From: Bemisia tabaci
Lineage: Eukaryota > Arthropoda > Insecta > Hemiptera > Aleyrodidae
Reading direction: 5' to 3'
Assembly: GCF_918797505.1 (NCBI RefSeq)
Contig: NC_092800.1
Location: forward strand, 30,680,263-30,744,262
DNA: 64,000 nucleotides
Part shown: positions 11,193 through 22,299 of the stretch, one piece after another
Layout of the letters: every line of letters begins with the position of its first letter
Numbering within the stretch: position 1 is the first letter of the stretch
Notes under the pieces: model-generated
Told to the model about the DNA's origin: nothing
The model's database searches: none
Seen by the model: the letters and a program-made list of their open reading frames with translations, nothing else
Position numbers and translations under genes: made by a program

Positions 11193-11454
11193 CACTGAAA
11201 AAAAGTTCGGTCCTATATGTACCAATAAGTTCAGTGTTCCATAGATCATCCAATTAATTTTGTTCGCCAAACTAAATTTTCGGTTAATCAAATTGAACTT
11301 GTGCGGTAAAGTGAACTGACGAAACAAGGTTGGATCATATTATATGCCGAACGTACGGTTACACGAACCGAAAGTTCAGTTTGACAAACCGAATATTTGG
11401 GATGATAAGGAACACCGAACGTTCGGTTCACATGACCGAATTTATCCTTCAGTG
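11193..11454. mobile_element. MITE family D, copy 1
   Basis: Begins CACTGAAAAAAAGTTCGGTC and ends GACCGAATTTATCCTTCAGTG. The interior is built from repeated GTTCGG/CCGAAC words, such as CCGAACGTACGG and CCGAACGTTCGG. Two other copies lie near 25.9 and 33.5 kb. Confidence 0.85.
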
Positions 11455-11628
11455 CGGTGTTCCAAAATTACTGCCTCTGTTTCATTTTTTCGATAAGAAA
11501 TAAGACAACTTTGCGACTTGAAAGTTTTACAGAATATTCTGCGAACGGTAAGGAAAAATCGAGAGAGTCTTCAAGATAGTAAGTTGACCAGTTTTCTAAG
11601 GAAAACAGTAACAGTATGACAAGAAATC

Positions 11629-11838
11629 GTCACCTTCCGGCCAAAGTATCTCGTGCGCCATGCGACGTTTCAAAATTTCCGCAACCATTTTATTTTATTA
11701 CAGAGAAATTTTTGGTTGAGCCTGTTTGAAATCTTCACTGAATTTCATCGGCAGCACAAAGAAAATGAAGTGAAATTTTCGGACAGCTTCGTTGGAATTT
11801 TGAAACGTCGCATGGCGCCTGCGATACTTCGCTGGAAG
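11629..11838. mobile_element. MITE family P, copy 1
   Basis: Inverted-repeat segment with CCATGCGACGTTTCAAAATT on the left and AATTTTGAAACGTCGCATGG on the right, an exact 20-bp pair. A second, more diverged copy lies at about 31065-31360. The open frames here come from the two arms. Confidence 0.8.
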
Positions 11839-12404
11839 TGTGACGAAATCCGCAAATGGAAATACGTGGTCTCGCCCTGTGGCTATCGATTTGCAAATGA
11901 GTCCTATACTGAGCATGGAGTTTTACTAACAGGAGGGTTCATTTTGAAATGTAGGTATGTCTTATGATTAGCCGAGCGTATTTTTTTGACTTTCTGTAAT
12001 CTCTTTTAGAGTCCATGCAGTCACAAAATATTGAAACCTAGCACTGTAGCTATTCCTACCGATTCTTTCCGTTTGAGGTGCACTGCTATAATTTTGGAGT
12101 TGCATTTCACTCCGGAACCAGGGAAAAGTCAGGGAATTTGAAAACAACCTGGAAAGTCAGGGAAAAGTCAACGAATTTTGCTTCAAGTCAGGGCTGCGGC
12201 TTAACAGCTAAAACCTCCATTACACGCCGGCACCGCATGTCAGCGTTGCCGAGTTTCTTACCAAAAAAAAAATTATCATAAAGCGAGTGCCGTGAGTATT
12301 GAATCCGCGATATTCAACTTGAAGGGATCAATATATTAACGCCTATCTGCTCTTGATTAGTTTTTCACGGCTTTTTCTTCTAATTTTTCTTATTCCAGTA
12401 AAAA
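11839..12404. other. No gene recognised
   Basis: Unassigned sequence with short stretches (AGTCAGGGAAAA words near 12120-12190) also seen near 15250-15330, which suggests a further diverged dispersed repeat. Confidence 0.4.
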
Positions 12405-13312
12405 CCAGTGACTTTTACTCGATTCTCCTCGCCGAAAACTATTTTGGTGTTGACGTCGAGATAAATTGCAAATCGTTTAATGTAGCCCTACTATCGCACT
12501 CATATCTGAATGATTGCAAACGGGAATGAGAAATCAAGTGCGCCTTCAACTGAATCGATACAATTTGAGCGGCTCCGGGGTTGAAATAGTTGTATCACGC
12601 ATTTTAGATTAGCGTGTTGTCCGGAGGACGAGTGACTTTCGTTGTAAATCTTCGTGTTTGATGCTCTTTGCAGCGATACGTCCAGTAACTTTCACTCGAT
12701 TCTCCCCGCCGAAAACTATTTTGGTGCTGACATCGAGATAAATTGCAAATCGTTTAATGTAGCCCTAATATCGCACTCATATCTGAATGATTGCAAACGG
12801 GAATGAGAAATCAAGTGCGCCTTCAACTGAATCGATACAATTTGGGCGGTTCAGGAGTTGAAATAGTTGTATCACGCATTTTAGATTAGCTTGTTGTCCG
12901 GAGGACGAGTGACTATCGTTGTAAATCTCCGTGGTTAATGCTCTTCGCAGCGATACGTCCAGTAACTTTCATTCGGTTCTCCCCGCCGAAAAATATTTTG
13001 GTGTTGACATTGAGATAAATCGCAAATCGTTTAATGTAGCCCTACCATCGCACTCATATCTGAATGATTGCAAACGGGAATGAGAAATCAAGTGCGCCTT
13101 CAACTGGATCGATACAGATTGAGCGGCTCAGGAGTTGAAATAGTTGTATCACGCATTTTAGATTAGCGTGTTGTCCGGAGGACGAGTGACTTTCGTTGTA
13201 AATCTTCGTGTTTAATGCTCTTCGCAGCGATACGTCCAGTAACTTTCATTCGGTTCTCCCCGCAGAAAAATACTTTGGTATTGACATTCAGATAAGTTGC
13301 AAAAGTTAGATT
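12405..13312. repeat. 277-bp tandem repeat, 3.3 copies
   Basis: Units start with CCAGTRACTTT at 12405, 12682, 12959 and 13236, exactly 277 bp apart. Each full unit holds GAAAACTATTTTGGTG, AATCGTTTAATGTAGCCCTA, CATATCTGAATGATTGCAAACG and GTTGTCCGGAGGACGAGTGAC. The fourth unit is cut off after about 75 bp. Units differ by scattered substitutions, so the array is real and not freshly copied. No open frame is conserved across units. Confidence 0.95.
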
Positions 13313-13400
13313 TTAGCACCGCTCTCCCGTTATTTGGGTTATTTGCAAGTTTCAACTTACATACGGTTGCGGTACTTCAAAATGTGCATTGCTGCATTTC

Positions 13401-13645
13401 AATTGAACCGATTATTTTCCAAATTACGTAAGCGCCAATCTCGATTTTGATTATGGAGGGGTTGTTTTTTCCCTAGTTTTTACTGGCATAATCAATCATG
13501 TCTGATTTCAAAAAAAGCCTTCTAAAGGAACACACATTTTTTGGAATTCGAAGATTGTCAACAAATCGAATACAACGGTTTTTCTTGTTTTTCTGGCATT
13601 CGCAATTTTGGCGCTTACGTGATTTGGAAGATAATCGGTTCAATT
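13401..13645. mobile_element. Fold-back element beside the 277-bp array
   Basis: Left arm AATTGAACCGATTATTTTCC...TTACGTAAGCGCCAA (13401-13438) pairs with the right arm TTGGCGCTTACGTGATTTGG...CGGTTCAATT (13608-13645), about 38 bp with few mismatches. The spacer has no coding capacity. Confidence 0.75.
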
Positions 13646-13720
13646 AACCTTTTTCTTCTTTCTTTGTAATGAGTACCTGTTAAAAATTATTCTGGCCTGA
13701 GTGGCCTGAGTGAAATATTG

Positions 13721-13892
13721 TGGAGCTATCCTGCCTGGAGCATCGAGTGACAAAATTTTGCGGTGAGTTAGATAGCTCGCTCTGGCATGGGAAGCTCCTT
13801 GTAGCATGCTACAAGGAGCTTCCCATGCCAGAGCGAGCTATCTAACTCACCGCAAAATTTTGTCACTCGATGCTCCAGGCAGGATAGCTCCA
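13721..13892. repeat. Perfect 172-bp palindrome with no spacer
   Basis: The 86-bp left arm (13721-13806) is the exact reverse complement of the right arm (13807-13892); base-by-base comparison found no mismatch. The centre is GCATGC, with no loop. Pairing stops on both sides at a G facing a G. Such structures are normally unstable and are either very recent or an assembly/library artefact (a molecule read through its own hairpin). Confidence 0.97.
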
Positions 13893-14940
13893 GGAAAGAC
13901 AGCTATATGCTCGGGACAGATACTTTCCACTCAGATTTTTGATACTTAAGAAGAAACAGAGCTATAATTTTCTGCGCATCATCAACGCGCATTGGCCGTT
14001 ACAATCTCATTCTGGAATTCACGACTGCGACGGCGTCAGTCTCCAGCCAGTGGCTTTTGCGTGAACAGTGATTAGTTGCGACTCGTGAAGGTGTACAGCA
14101 AATTAAATTTTGTTTGAAGGCTTTCCAGGATAATACCCCATGGATCCCATACCAAAGTGTTCGCTGAGTTCCTAACACGACGGAAAATAAAAATTCGTCC
14201 TAGTAGAATAGCCTACCTCCAGGAATTTTGAAAACGCCGGTAAGGGCAGCAGTTTTATGAAACTAGGTTTAAGAGGAAAAATACATATTTCGTACCATTA
14301 TACTGCAAAATTGTATCTCTTTCTCTTTTATCGCTTCATTCCTTATCGCTTGTTGATTTGCATGTGCATGGTAGTTTATTTAGATTATTCCCTATTTAAA
14401 ACCATCATGTTGCTCCCATTAATGTATTATTTGCTTTTAGTTGTACTTCCTTGTCAAGTATCTGTAGTTTCCTTGGTGAAGGTTCGTTATGCGTCTGGAG
14501 ATGGCACTGTATGCCGAAAAACCTCAGGTGTATTGAATAAAATTTTGCAGTATAATTCTACGAAATTGTCATTTATTCTTTTTAGCTCGTATGATACTTT
14601 TGGGCATCAAAGCCTGATTATACGGGTATGGCGTGGCGTCCAGTAAAGTTAGAATTCTGTTATCGTGTATATTTGTTTTTTAAGCTTACACTGAATTTAT
14701 GTTCACAAAATACTTAATATCTACAAAACTTTTCTTTGTCTAAAAGCGTTTTCGAAATTACTGGAGACAGCTGTTCAGCTATGACAAATATTGATTTTCC
14801 GTAGCGTGTTTGCAACTCAAAAAACACTTTGGCTCCGAATTTGTGGGATATTGGCCCGAAAGTTCCTCAAACATGATTTGATTTGCAGTACAACTTCACA
14901 TCTTTTCAAAAAAAAAAAGAACATACATTGCAGTTACAGG
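13893..14940. other. No recognised gene
   Basis: Contains a 129-residue plus-strand frame (14257-14646) with a hydrophobic middle that matches no family known to me. Codon use is AT-driven and no splice context supports it. Confidence 0.45.
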
Positions 14941-15039
14941 TGGAAGGGAAAGGCAGAAGAGGGAGGGAGGAGAGGGAGGGAGGGAGGAGAGGGAGGGGAG
15001 GAGAGGGAGGGGAGGAGAGGGAGGGGAGGAGAGGGGGGA
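14941..15039. repeat. Polypurine GGGAGGA minisatellite
   Basis: About 100 bp of uninterrupted purine on the plus strand, built from GGGAGGGGAGGAGA-like words. It has the mirror-like and G-run composition expected of sequences able to form triplex or G-quadruplex structures. It yields Gly/Glu/Arg open frames that are artefacts. Confidence 0.9.
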
Positions 15040-15600
15040 ACGGATCGGGGTATGAGACGGATGCCAGGGGTAAGGGGAGGGCAGTCGCCAGCGACGCAGC
15101 CCGTCCTTATGCCTGAGTTACTTTAGCTCAGCATTTCCGTACTTACGTCGGAGATTTTCAACTCCGTGGAAATTGGCCCTGAGCGATGAGTGACTTCCGA
15201 GCGACTTCCTTATATAGGTCGTGCTCTGAGCTAATTTTTTTTAACATGTAGCCAGGAAAAAGTCAGAGAATTTCACCTTGGTCGGGTAATTTATCCAAAA
15301 GTCAGGGAAAGTCGAAGAAAAGTCAGGTGAATATTAAAATTGGATCAAACTTGCAACCCTAAGAACAGTATTTTGCTCCCCAAGAACCAGAGTCGTACAA
15401 AGTATGCAAAGTAGAATTCAGAGCGGCATCAAACCCTTTTTGCGGTGTTACCTCCACTCCGCCCTTTCCGAACGAATTTCGCTCTTTATTCGTATAATTT
15501 TGGTATTTTGAAGGCAAAAAAGGCCACATAGCGATATTCACTTCGTAATTCTTTTCCAACGGTGCATCCACTAAAGTGAGATATCTCTGTTACCAGCGGG

Positions 15601-15632
<32 letters not shown>

Positions 15633-16169
15633 GCACAAAATAGTTGACAGCGTTGTATTGAACAAAAAGGAAAACTAGAAGTTTGAGCTCATAATTGCAC
15701 AGTGTTTCAAAAGTCCAACTCCCTCTTTACGTTCTGAAAGGAATGTTACTGCGCATCCTCACACGAAATTTTTAGAATATATTCATAAATGGATGGAAGG
15801 GCGCAGGAAATCGCAAAAAACATTTTCACTGATCATAGTCATTACAAAAAAAGGGGGAAAGAGCTTCATTCGTTTCTCGGTGTCTTAAAATCCACACTAC
15901 GGCAATTCAAGGTGTGAAATTTAGTTCAATTCAACATTTTTTTGCACGGCAAAAAATAATTATATTCAACGCCTGTAGATCGATCTGACATCGGTAGGCA
16001 ATGCAATGCGGCGGTGACTGACGATCCATAATCGCACCATCCTCTGTAGATGATGTGCTGTAAATCAGAATAATTTAACGTGAAACTTGGCGGCATTGGA
16101 CAGCGTGAGAGAAGTGTTTATTATGAGGTGAGGAATTAGGATCGGGGTTCAGGTTCAAAGTTGCGGTGC
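15040..16169. other. No gene recognised
   Basis: Unassigned DNA with a long T-run at 15601-15624 and a diverged repeat patch near 15250-15330. Confidence 0.45.
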
Positions 16170-16408
16170 CGCACAGTGGGATTGAAGAAACGGGAATCGT
16201 CCGACATAATTCGGAAATTTTAAAAGCTAATATTTTTGTTATCTCAAGATGCAGAAGTTTCAAAGTAGTTTTATTGGAGTTATCGTCAAAATAATCGCAA
16301 GAGTCATCTCTTAAAATGTTACATGTGACGAAAGAAACATTATATAAGTTGCAGTTCTGATTAAAAATCGTACGTCCAACATCTTCCGATGATTCGTTCC
16401 ACTGTGCG
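16170..16408. mobile_element. MITE family N, copy 2
   Basis: Begins CGCACAGTGGGATTGA and ends CGTTCCACTGTGCG, with CGTCCGAC and GTACGTCCAAC on the inner arms. More diverged than the 4.7-kb copy. Confidence 0.75.
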
Positions 16409-16648
16409 TCAGAGTGAGTTATGATCTGGAGGCGCTATGATGGCCCAGATGTAGCATTTAACGGCCTCGATCTTGACAAACTCACTTTCCAATAGGCTCC
16501 CCCTCCCCCTCCCTCTCCAGCTTGACTACCACAACTACCGCCACTCAGTGCAAAAATTCATTCCTGGTCTGGACACATACGATTTTTTTTTCCTTATTGT
16601 AAACTTGCAATTCAAATTTGTTTTTATCATGAAAAAGCCAAATGTAAG

Positions 16649-16894
16649 TGGACCGCGTTAAGCAGGAAGGAACCAAGCTATTGCCAAATTTAATTGGGCA
16701 GTTCAGTTTTTAACATGAAAAAGGTTGCGCCAATTCTTGTGAAATTTTCAGTGAATTTTTTGCATAGTGCAAAGCAAATTCCGCAAAATTTTCAAGAGAA
16801 TCTGCACAAACGTTCTCTTGTAAAAAATTAAATTCTCCAGTTAAATTTGGCAATAGCTGATGTGGCTTGGTTCCTTTCTGCTTAACGTGGTCCA
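16649..16894. mobile_element. MITE family C, copy 1
   Basis: Ends TGGACCGCGTTAAGCAGGAAGG and CCTTTCTGCTTAACGTGGTCCA are inverted repeats. Inner arms include GGAACCAAGC/GCTTGGTTCC and TTGCCAAATTTAA/TTAAATTTGGCAA. Other copies lie at 34.4 kb (inside family A), 41.8 kb and 48.7-49.4 kb (itself interrupted). Confidence 0.88.
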
Positions 16895-17390
16895 AATATT
16901 GGTCCCGCTAAGATTTTAGAGCGCTAAAAGGTTTTACTTATTTTACTAGCTTAAACGATAACACACAAGAATAACATGAAAGCACGCTTCATGGAGCACA
17001 GAGGAAAATCGATGGACCCTTTTGCGGGTTTCGATATACGTCTAAAGAAAACTGTTGTTTCAGCAGCATCATGAGGACTAAGTAGGTAACTGAAATTGTA
17101 TGCAAAATATCCCCATGCTGACGGTGATGTTGCGGAGTTTTATATCATCTAATCAAATTGCGATGTTTTCAGGCATGGCTTAATGGAGAATGGTAGAAAT
17201 TACTCGAAATGTTTTCAAGGTAACTTCTTAAATTTAAAAACGTAAAATTTTGTAAAGTTTGATTCAAAAAGAAAATTTTAAATATTTCTTGAAACTTTAA
17301 AAAATTTCCTAAAATGTGATATATATATATATTCATATAACTCATATACGCGTATTGAAAGTTGAGGATGAGCCAAGGAATACATTGAGG

Positions 17391-17558
17391 CAGTGGCGTG
17401 GCGTGATTTGCGATACATCGATTGATCTGCCATTTAAATATATATGTGGAAAAAGATCGATATACAAGGTGTTCGCAGCGAACACCCTAATAATCGATTC
17501 TTTAGCACAGTTTCAAATGGGGAAATATCGATAATCGATAACTCGCGCCTCGCCACTG
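17391..17558. mobile_element. hAT-type MITE family B, copy 1, with 8-bp TSD
   Basis: Ends CAGTGGCGTGGCGTG and CGCCTCGCCACTG, a central GGTGTTCGCAGCGAACACC palindrome, and GATCGAT-rich arms. It is flanked on both sides by the direct repeat CATTGAGG (17383-17390 and 17559-17566). An 8-bp duplication with CAGTG ends is characteristic of the hAT superfamily. Confidence 0.95.
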
Positions 17559-17625
17559 CATTGAGGTATATGAACAAGGTTCAACACGGAGTGCATGGTC
17601 ACGTGCTCACGTCAAGAGGACAACG

Positions 17626-17753
17626 AATTGGACGTATTTCTGCCAGACGGAACTATGTGCGTAAAGACATGAACCGTGAGACCCATAGGAATATATGCAT
17701 ATCAGGGCTCACGTCATAATGCACATAGTTCCGTTTCTCAGAAACGTCCGATT
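17626..17753. mobile_element. MITE family I, copy 3
   Basis: Ends ATTGGACGTATTTCTGCCAG and CAGAAACGTCCGAT. The arms pair via ACGGAACTATGTGC and GCACATAGTTCCGT. It lies 60 bp from a family B element. Confidence 0.87.
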
Positions 17754-18339
17754 ACTCATCTTGAACGTCACCAGGACGACACGGTCCACTGTGCGCCTTC
17801 AGTCAGCTGACCGAGTGGACACAACCAGCACCAAAGCCCATCCTCCCCTCTGCCATTGGCCTTCCCCTGCCCCCCAAAAAAGTCTCTGACGTCACTGATA
17901 ATCCACTATAGGATCCCCTGAGAAATGCATGTCTAATTATGGACTCCGAATGATGAGCAACCCGATATTTCAAGCGCTGAAATTGCATAAATGAAATTAA
18001 GTCCTGTCATCGCCCAAATTATGTGAACTACTCGCATGCCCTCGAAATTGAATGAGAATTAATGTGTAAATTGGGTGTTGAAGAATAAGCTGTAATCGCA
18101 AATTTTGAAAAGTTCATATTTTGGTCTTTGAATATATTCTTTTTCATTTTTTATCTCTATTTCATGGAAAGGGTATATCAGTGTTTTCCTCACTGGATCC
18201 TTTTTAAAAATTTTCTCACTGAAAAAATTCAAATATATTGATTTGCTTCGCTCAAATTTTTCTTGAGGTGACTATGAAACGATTTTGCAGCATTCCTCGT
18301 GCTTAGATCGAGAGGATGGGAGCCGCACCGGGTAACATC
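17754..18339. other. No gene recognised
   Basis: Mixed unique-looking sequence. A moderately GC-rich patch at 17760-17890 gives overlapping short frames on both strands and is not convincing as coding. Confidence 0.45.
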
Positions 18340-18985
18340 CCCTATGTATGGTTTTGGGCACAAAGGTTTTGACAGATCACATTTTATATAGGCAACGTCG
18401 TTACACATTTAAACAATCATAGAATTATTTAGACAATTTGTAATGTCGCAATGAAAATCAGTATTCATCGGCATAACAGGTATCGCTGAAATAAACTTAC
18501 GGCGTAAGTAAGTATAAAGCGCCTACAGTTAGTCTTGAATGCAATGAACACCATACAAATCATATTTTTACCACTGGATACATTTATTTCGGACTCGATG
18601 GATGTCCGTGTTGCTTGCGCACGGGAGTGAAGGCGTTTTTACTGCCCAGGCACTCTCCACTTCACCCGCACCTACACTCCTACAGCTGCAGCGTGGCATC
18701 AATGGCGGGCTTTACTGGAAGAATCCGAAATGGTAATGATCTTTCAATTGTTCCTTTACAAAGATATCTCCTAATTATAATACATAGATATATCCAAAGC
18801 ACGAGTAGTTGCGCATAGACGAAGGATGTATATTTTGTGCTTCAGTTTTGATATTGCAATGCGCTGAGCATGAGTTGTAGAGTAACAATTCATGTATGAA
18901 ACATGCCTTCGAAGTATAAATAAAGAATTGAAGTCACTAATCCTTTTTAGATCCTCCTAGTAAAGCCTACCGCACTAGGTTGAGA
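18340..18985. repeat. Dispersed repeat M, copy 1
   Basis: Shares ordered blocks with 28500-29085: GATCACATTTTATATAGG, TATTACACATTT-like words, GGATGTCCGTGTTGC, a GCCAGGGCACTC-like stretch, GAGCATGAGTTGTAGAG, and finally TAGATCCTC..AGTAAAGCCT. About 600 bp, diverged, without a conserved open frame. Class unknown. Confidence 0.7.
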
Positions 18986-19015
18986 ATTCTCATTGGTAGG
19001 AGTCAAAGGGTTATA

Positions 19016-19160
19016 TGGATTACATTTTGTAATAAAGAACCACTATTTCTGGCCGATTTTAGAAACAACATACATTCTCTTGGTTGCCCTATGCAGATGT
19101 ATGATTTTTTAAGGAGAGCCAAAGATAGTGGTTCCTTATTACGAAATGTATTCCAAATGG
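19016..19160. mobile_element. MITE family J, copy 1
   Basis: Ends ATGGATTACATTTTGTAATAAAGAACCACT and AGTGGTTCCTTATTACG form inverted repeats. Related copies: about 26527-26660, 26893-27038, 51303-51440 and 53537-53660. Confidence 0.72.
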
Positions 19161-19975
19161 CAGCCTCTTTCTCCTTTTTTTAATTTTTTACATTTGCATT
19201 TTTTTTTTTTTTTTTGGTTTTTTTTTGGCTTGTTGCGTGTACCTCTACCTCCAACGCCCAACCACGGCCATGCGCTTTAGTTGCAAAAAAAAAAAATGTT
19301 GCAGAGCGGGCAAAACAAACCCGATCAGAGAGGGTAGGACCAGCAAGATGTAATCATAACGTCAGCCTCTTTCTCCGTTTTTTATATTTTTATTTTTTAC
19401 ATTTTCAATTGTTTTTAATTATTGTTTGTTTTTGGCTTGTTGCGTGCACCTCTGCCTCTAGCACCCAGCCATAGACATGCGCTTCAGTCGCGAAAAAAAT
19501 GTCGCAGTCGCGGGCAAAACAAACTCGACCAGAGAGGGAAGGACTAGCAAAATGTAATCACACTGGTAAAAAAAGACATTGGATCTAGAGTCCAGACTCT
19601 TGAAAACATCGACAAGAAAAAATACTCTTGATTCAATCAGATTTAAGCTTAAATCAAAAGGAAATCCGCTCTTAATTAAGAGGCTTGGTTCTTGATTCAA
19701 GCAAAAATCCGATTGAATCAAGAGTATTTTTTCTTGTCGATGTTTTTAAGAGCCTGGACTCTAGATCCAATGTGTCTTTTTCCCAGGGCATAACGACAGC
19801 CTCTTTCTCCGTTTTTTTTTTTATTTTTTTACGTTTTCAATAGTTTTTTTAATTCTTTTTTTTTTTTGCCTGTTGCGTGTACCTCTACCTCTACCTCCAG
19901 CACCCAACCATGCGCTTTAGTTGCGAAAAAAATGTCGCAGTCGTGGGCAAAACAAACCCGACCAGAGAGGGGGGA
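19161..19975. repeat. Three tandem copies of a 200-bp repeat, one gap filled by a MITE
   Basis: Units start with CAGCCTCTTTCTCC at 19161, 19363 and 19797. Each contains TTGCGTGTACCTCTRCCTC, ATGCGCTT.AGT..CGAAAAAAATG and GGGCAAAACAAAC.CGA..AGAGAGG. Units 1 and 2 are adjacent (202 bp). Between units 2 and 3 lies a complete family E MITE (19561-19788), so the array is older than that insertion. Confidence 0.9.
19561..19788. mobile_element. MITE family E, copy 1, inserted in the 200-bp array
   Basis: Begins CACTGGTAAAAAAAGACATTGGATC and ends GATCCAATGTG...TTTTCCCAGGG. The arms are strongly paired (CTAGAGTCCAGACTCTTGAA/TTTAAGAGCCTGGACTCTAG; ACTCTTGATTCAATC/GATTGAATCAAGAGT). A closely related copy is at 24388-24614. 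Confidence 0.9.
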
Positions 19976-20049
19976 GGGTGGGGTCGGGGGGGGGGGAGCG
20001 AGAGAGAGAAAGAGAGATGAAGGACCGGATTGAAAGAGAGAGTAAGGGA

Positions 20050-20400
20050 GGGGCGTATCAACCTGGATATGGCAGACACGGAGTCACTGGGGAAAGTTCC
20101 TCCTCGCTCCGCGTCCGAATCGGAATCGCTAGTCGGCTCCGTCCAGGCGTCTAGTTCTCTCCAAGTCCCCAGGAGCGCCGCCGGCCGCCGTCAAAAGTTC
20201 CGTCCACGAACGCTCAACGATCAACGTTCCGACGCTCCCGCGTTCCGCTTTTCCGAAACGCGCCCGTTTTCCCGTTTCCCGTTTTCCCGCGCCAGTGACG
20301 TCATTGCCCGATTTTCAGACCCGCGCGCCGCGGCCGCCGAGTGTGAGTGCGTGTTTACCGGTGTGTTTTCTTGTTGTTATCGTGTTGGATAGTTTTTCTG
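20050..20400 (+). promoter_or_regulatory. GC/CpG-rich promoter-like patch
   Basis: This GC- and CpG-rich block is unusual for the window. It contains TGACGTCA (20296-20303), the perfect palindromic cAMP-response/ATF element, followed by a NotI-like GCGGCCGC and then GAGTGTGAGTGCGTGTTT. An open frame crosses it but resembles no family. It could be the promoter or first non-coding exon of the protease gene 7 kb downstream, or of an unseen gene; direction is uncertain. Confidence 0.4.
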
Positions 20401-20542
20401 TTCTTTGTGCACATTGGCTTCCACTTCGAAGCGGATCTCTTTGATTGCCCATTTACTTGTCGTTTGGTTGGTTATCTTCTTTTTTTCGTATGATCGATTT
20501 ATAAAAGGCCTCAATGTGACGATTACTCGATGTAGCCATGCA

Positions 20543-21051
20543 AATCGATGGCTAAAATACAAAACCGCGTAACTCCGTTTGCGACGTTGCAGAATTCCGT
20601 CATACCTTCGTTCCTCTTTGGGAACACTACTACCGTGCTAAGGAAAAACGCCGTATGAACATTCGAGAGTTACCAAATTTTCCTAGTAAACATCTATTTT
20701 TCAGGAAAATTTTTGAATATTTTGCTGCAATTTCTCAGAATGTTGTTAGTAATTCGATCAAAAATTTCTGAAAATTTCAAGAAAAGTATTCACAATTTTC
20801 CTCAATAAATCATTTTTATCGAAGGAAATTTGGCAACTCTCGAATGTTCATACGGCGTTCTCCCTTAGCACGGCAGACTAGTCAACGTAATTTCTTGAAG
20901 ACCTCCTTGATTTTTCCTCTCTGACAGCAAAATATTCCGTATAATTTTAGGCGTGAATGTTGGCTTGTTTTTCTCTGAAAAAATAAAATTTCAGAGGAAA
21001 TTTTGAAACGCCACAATGGAGATACGTGGTTTCGCACTATGGCCATCGATA
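20543..21051. mobile_element. MITE family L, interrupted by family A
   Basis: Outer arms ATCGATGGCTAAAATAC...CCGTTTGCGACGTTG and CACAATGGAGATACGTGGTTTCGC..GGCCATCGAT are inverted. The related uninterrupted copy at 45903-46161 has the same ends. A complete family A element (20630-20876) sits inside. Confidence 0.75.
20630..20876. mobile_element. MITE family A, copy 3 (nested)
   Basis: Ends CTACCGTGCTAAGG and CCCTTAGCACGGCAG, inner arms AAACGCCGTATGAACATTCGAG and CTCGAATGTTCATACGGCGTT. The arms are nearly perfect, suggesting a fairly young insertion. Confidence 0.9.
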
Positions 21052-22299
21052 TGCCATTCTTTGCTTTATACAGTGGAAAACAAGTCAACGCCATTTCTCA
21101 AAGCTAACTTTGATTTTTCTTCAGACTGTTCTGTATATATATTACAAGCTTTAAAGTTGGTCTCTTTCTCCACGAAAAACTTTAAATAGGAGTGGCAATT
21201 CTGAAACACCGCAATGGAGATAAGTGGTTACGCACTTCGGTCGTGGAAATGAATTATGGGAAAGTATCAGAGCGATCGCCCTCTCTTAGCTCAATGGTTG
21301 TTGCTCTTGTGGTCTGAACAAGAGGTATCGTCTCGTCGTGTCCAGACGAATAAAGAACGTAACTCTACTTTGACGCTGTGGAATTCCCAATCGCAAATTG
21401 CGCTTTCACCGGGAAACTGTCAAACATTCCTATCTGAAAATTTCACCGACGTTTCTTCCAATTGCTCTTAAAAATCAGTAAAAAATTCGCAATGAATCGC
21501 ACATTTTTCACGTTGTTAGAGAAAATTAAAGCGTTTGCCTAAATTTTGCAACCTCGGAATTAAGTGCCTCTGCTAGGAAAAGACGGTTTAAGCTCTGCCC
21601 AGTGAGGCTTTAGTTTATGTGACTCGAACGGTGACAAGGGCAAAAGGAGTGTGGGAGGGGGAGGGGGCACCAATTTTATTCTCACATTACGTACAGCATG
21701 AGTAGAGAAACTTTATGGCCCCTGCTTAGGGTTCTTTCGCAAAATCTGCGATGTCACAAACTGTGACAAGCATTGTGACAAGCAACTAATTTTAGCAAGC
21801 GAAATGTTTATGAGTAATTGCATAAACATGCCTCGTGATAATTTTAGACAAAGTCTAGTTTCGATTACTTAGAGACGACAAAGTACACAGGCTGCATCGA
21901 GTGTAAGAATGGTCTTGTCAGAAACTAATTTTTAGCCTCACGGCGAAAATCTTGACTTCCGTGGACCAAATAAAGCTCTTTAAGCTTTTTAGTTGAAAAT
22001 TGTTCAAATCACTCATTGGTTGGTCTGAAATTGTCACCTCACATGGTCATGCACTGAATTTTCAAAATAAGAGGGATTCAATTCAAGCGCCAGAGTCCAT
22101 TCTCATGGACAATACTGAAAAAAGGTTGAATTTTATCCCACGATGGTTGATTTTTAATTTAAAATTTGAAATTTCTCCATAGTCTGATTAATTAGTAACC
22201 TCGAGCCTGAATAATAAATTGGATCCCAGGGACCAACAATCCCATTTAAAAGGCTACGAAGAGTTATGGAGGTAAGTGAGAAGAATAAAATGTTCTTAC
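21052..22299. other. No gene recognised
   Basis: The first 200 bp carry a further diverged family L-like arm (GCAATGGAGATAAGTGGTTACGC). The remainder is unassigned. Confidence 0.45.

Noticed and set aside
14257..14646. 129-residue hydrophobic open frame
   Set aside because: No known domain and AT-driven codons. Kept only as a note.
20030..20392. 120-residue frame in the GC-rich block
   Set aside because: Low-complexity Ser/Arg/Ala content and no family. The block is better described as a promoter-like patch.
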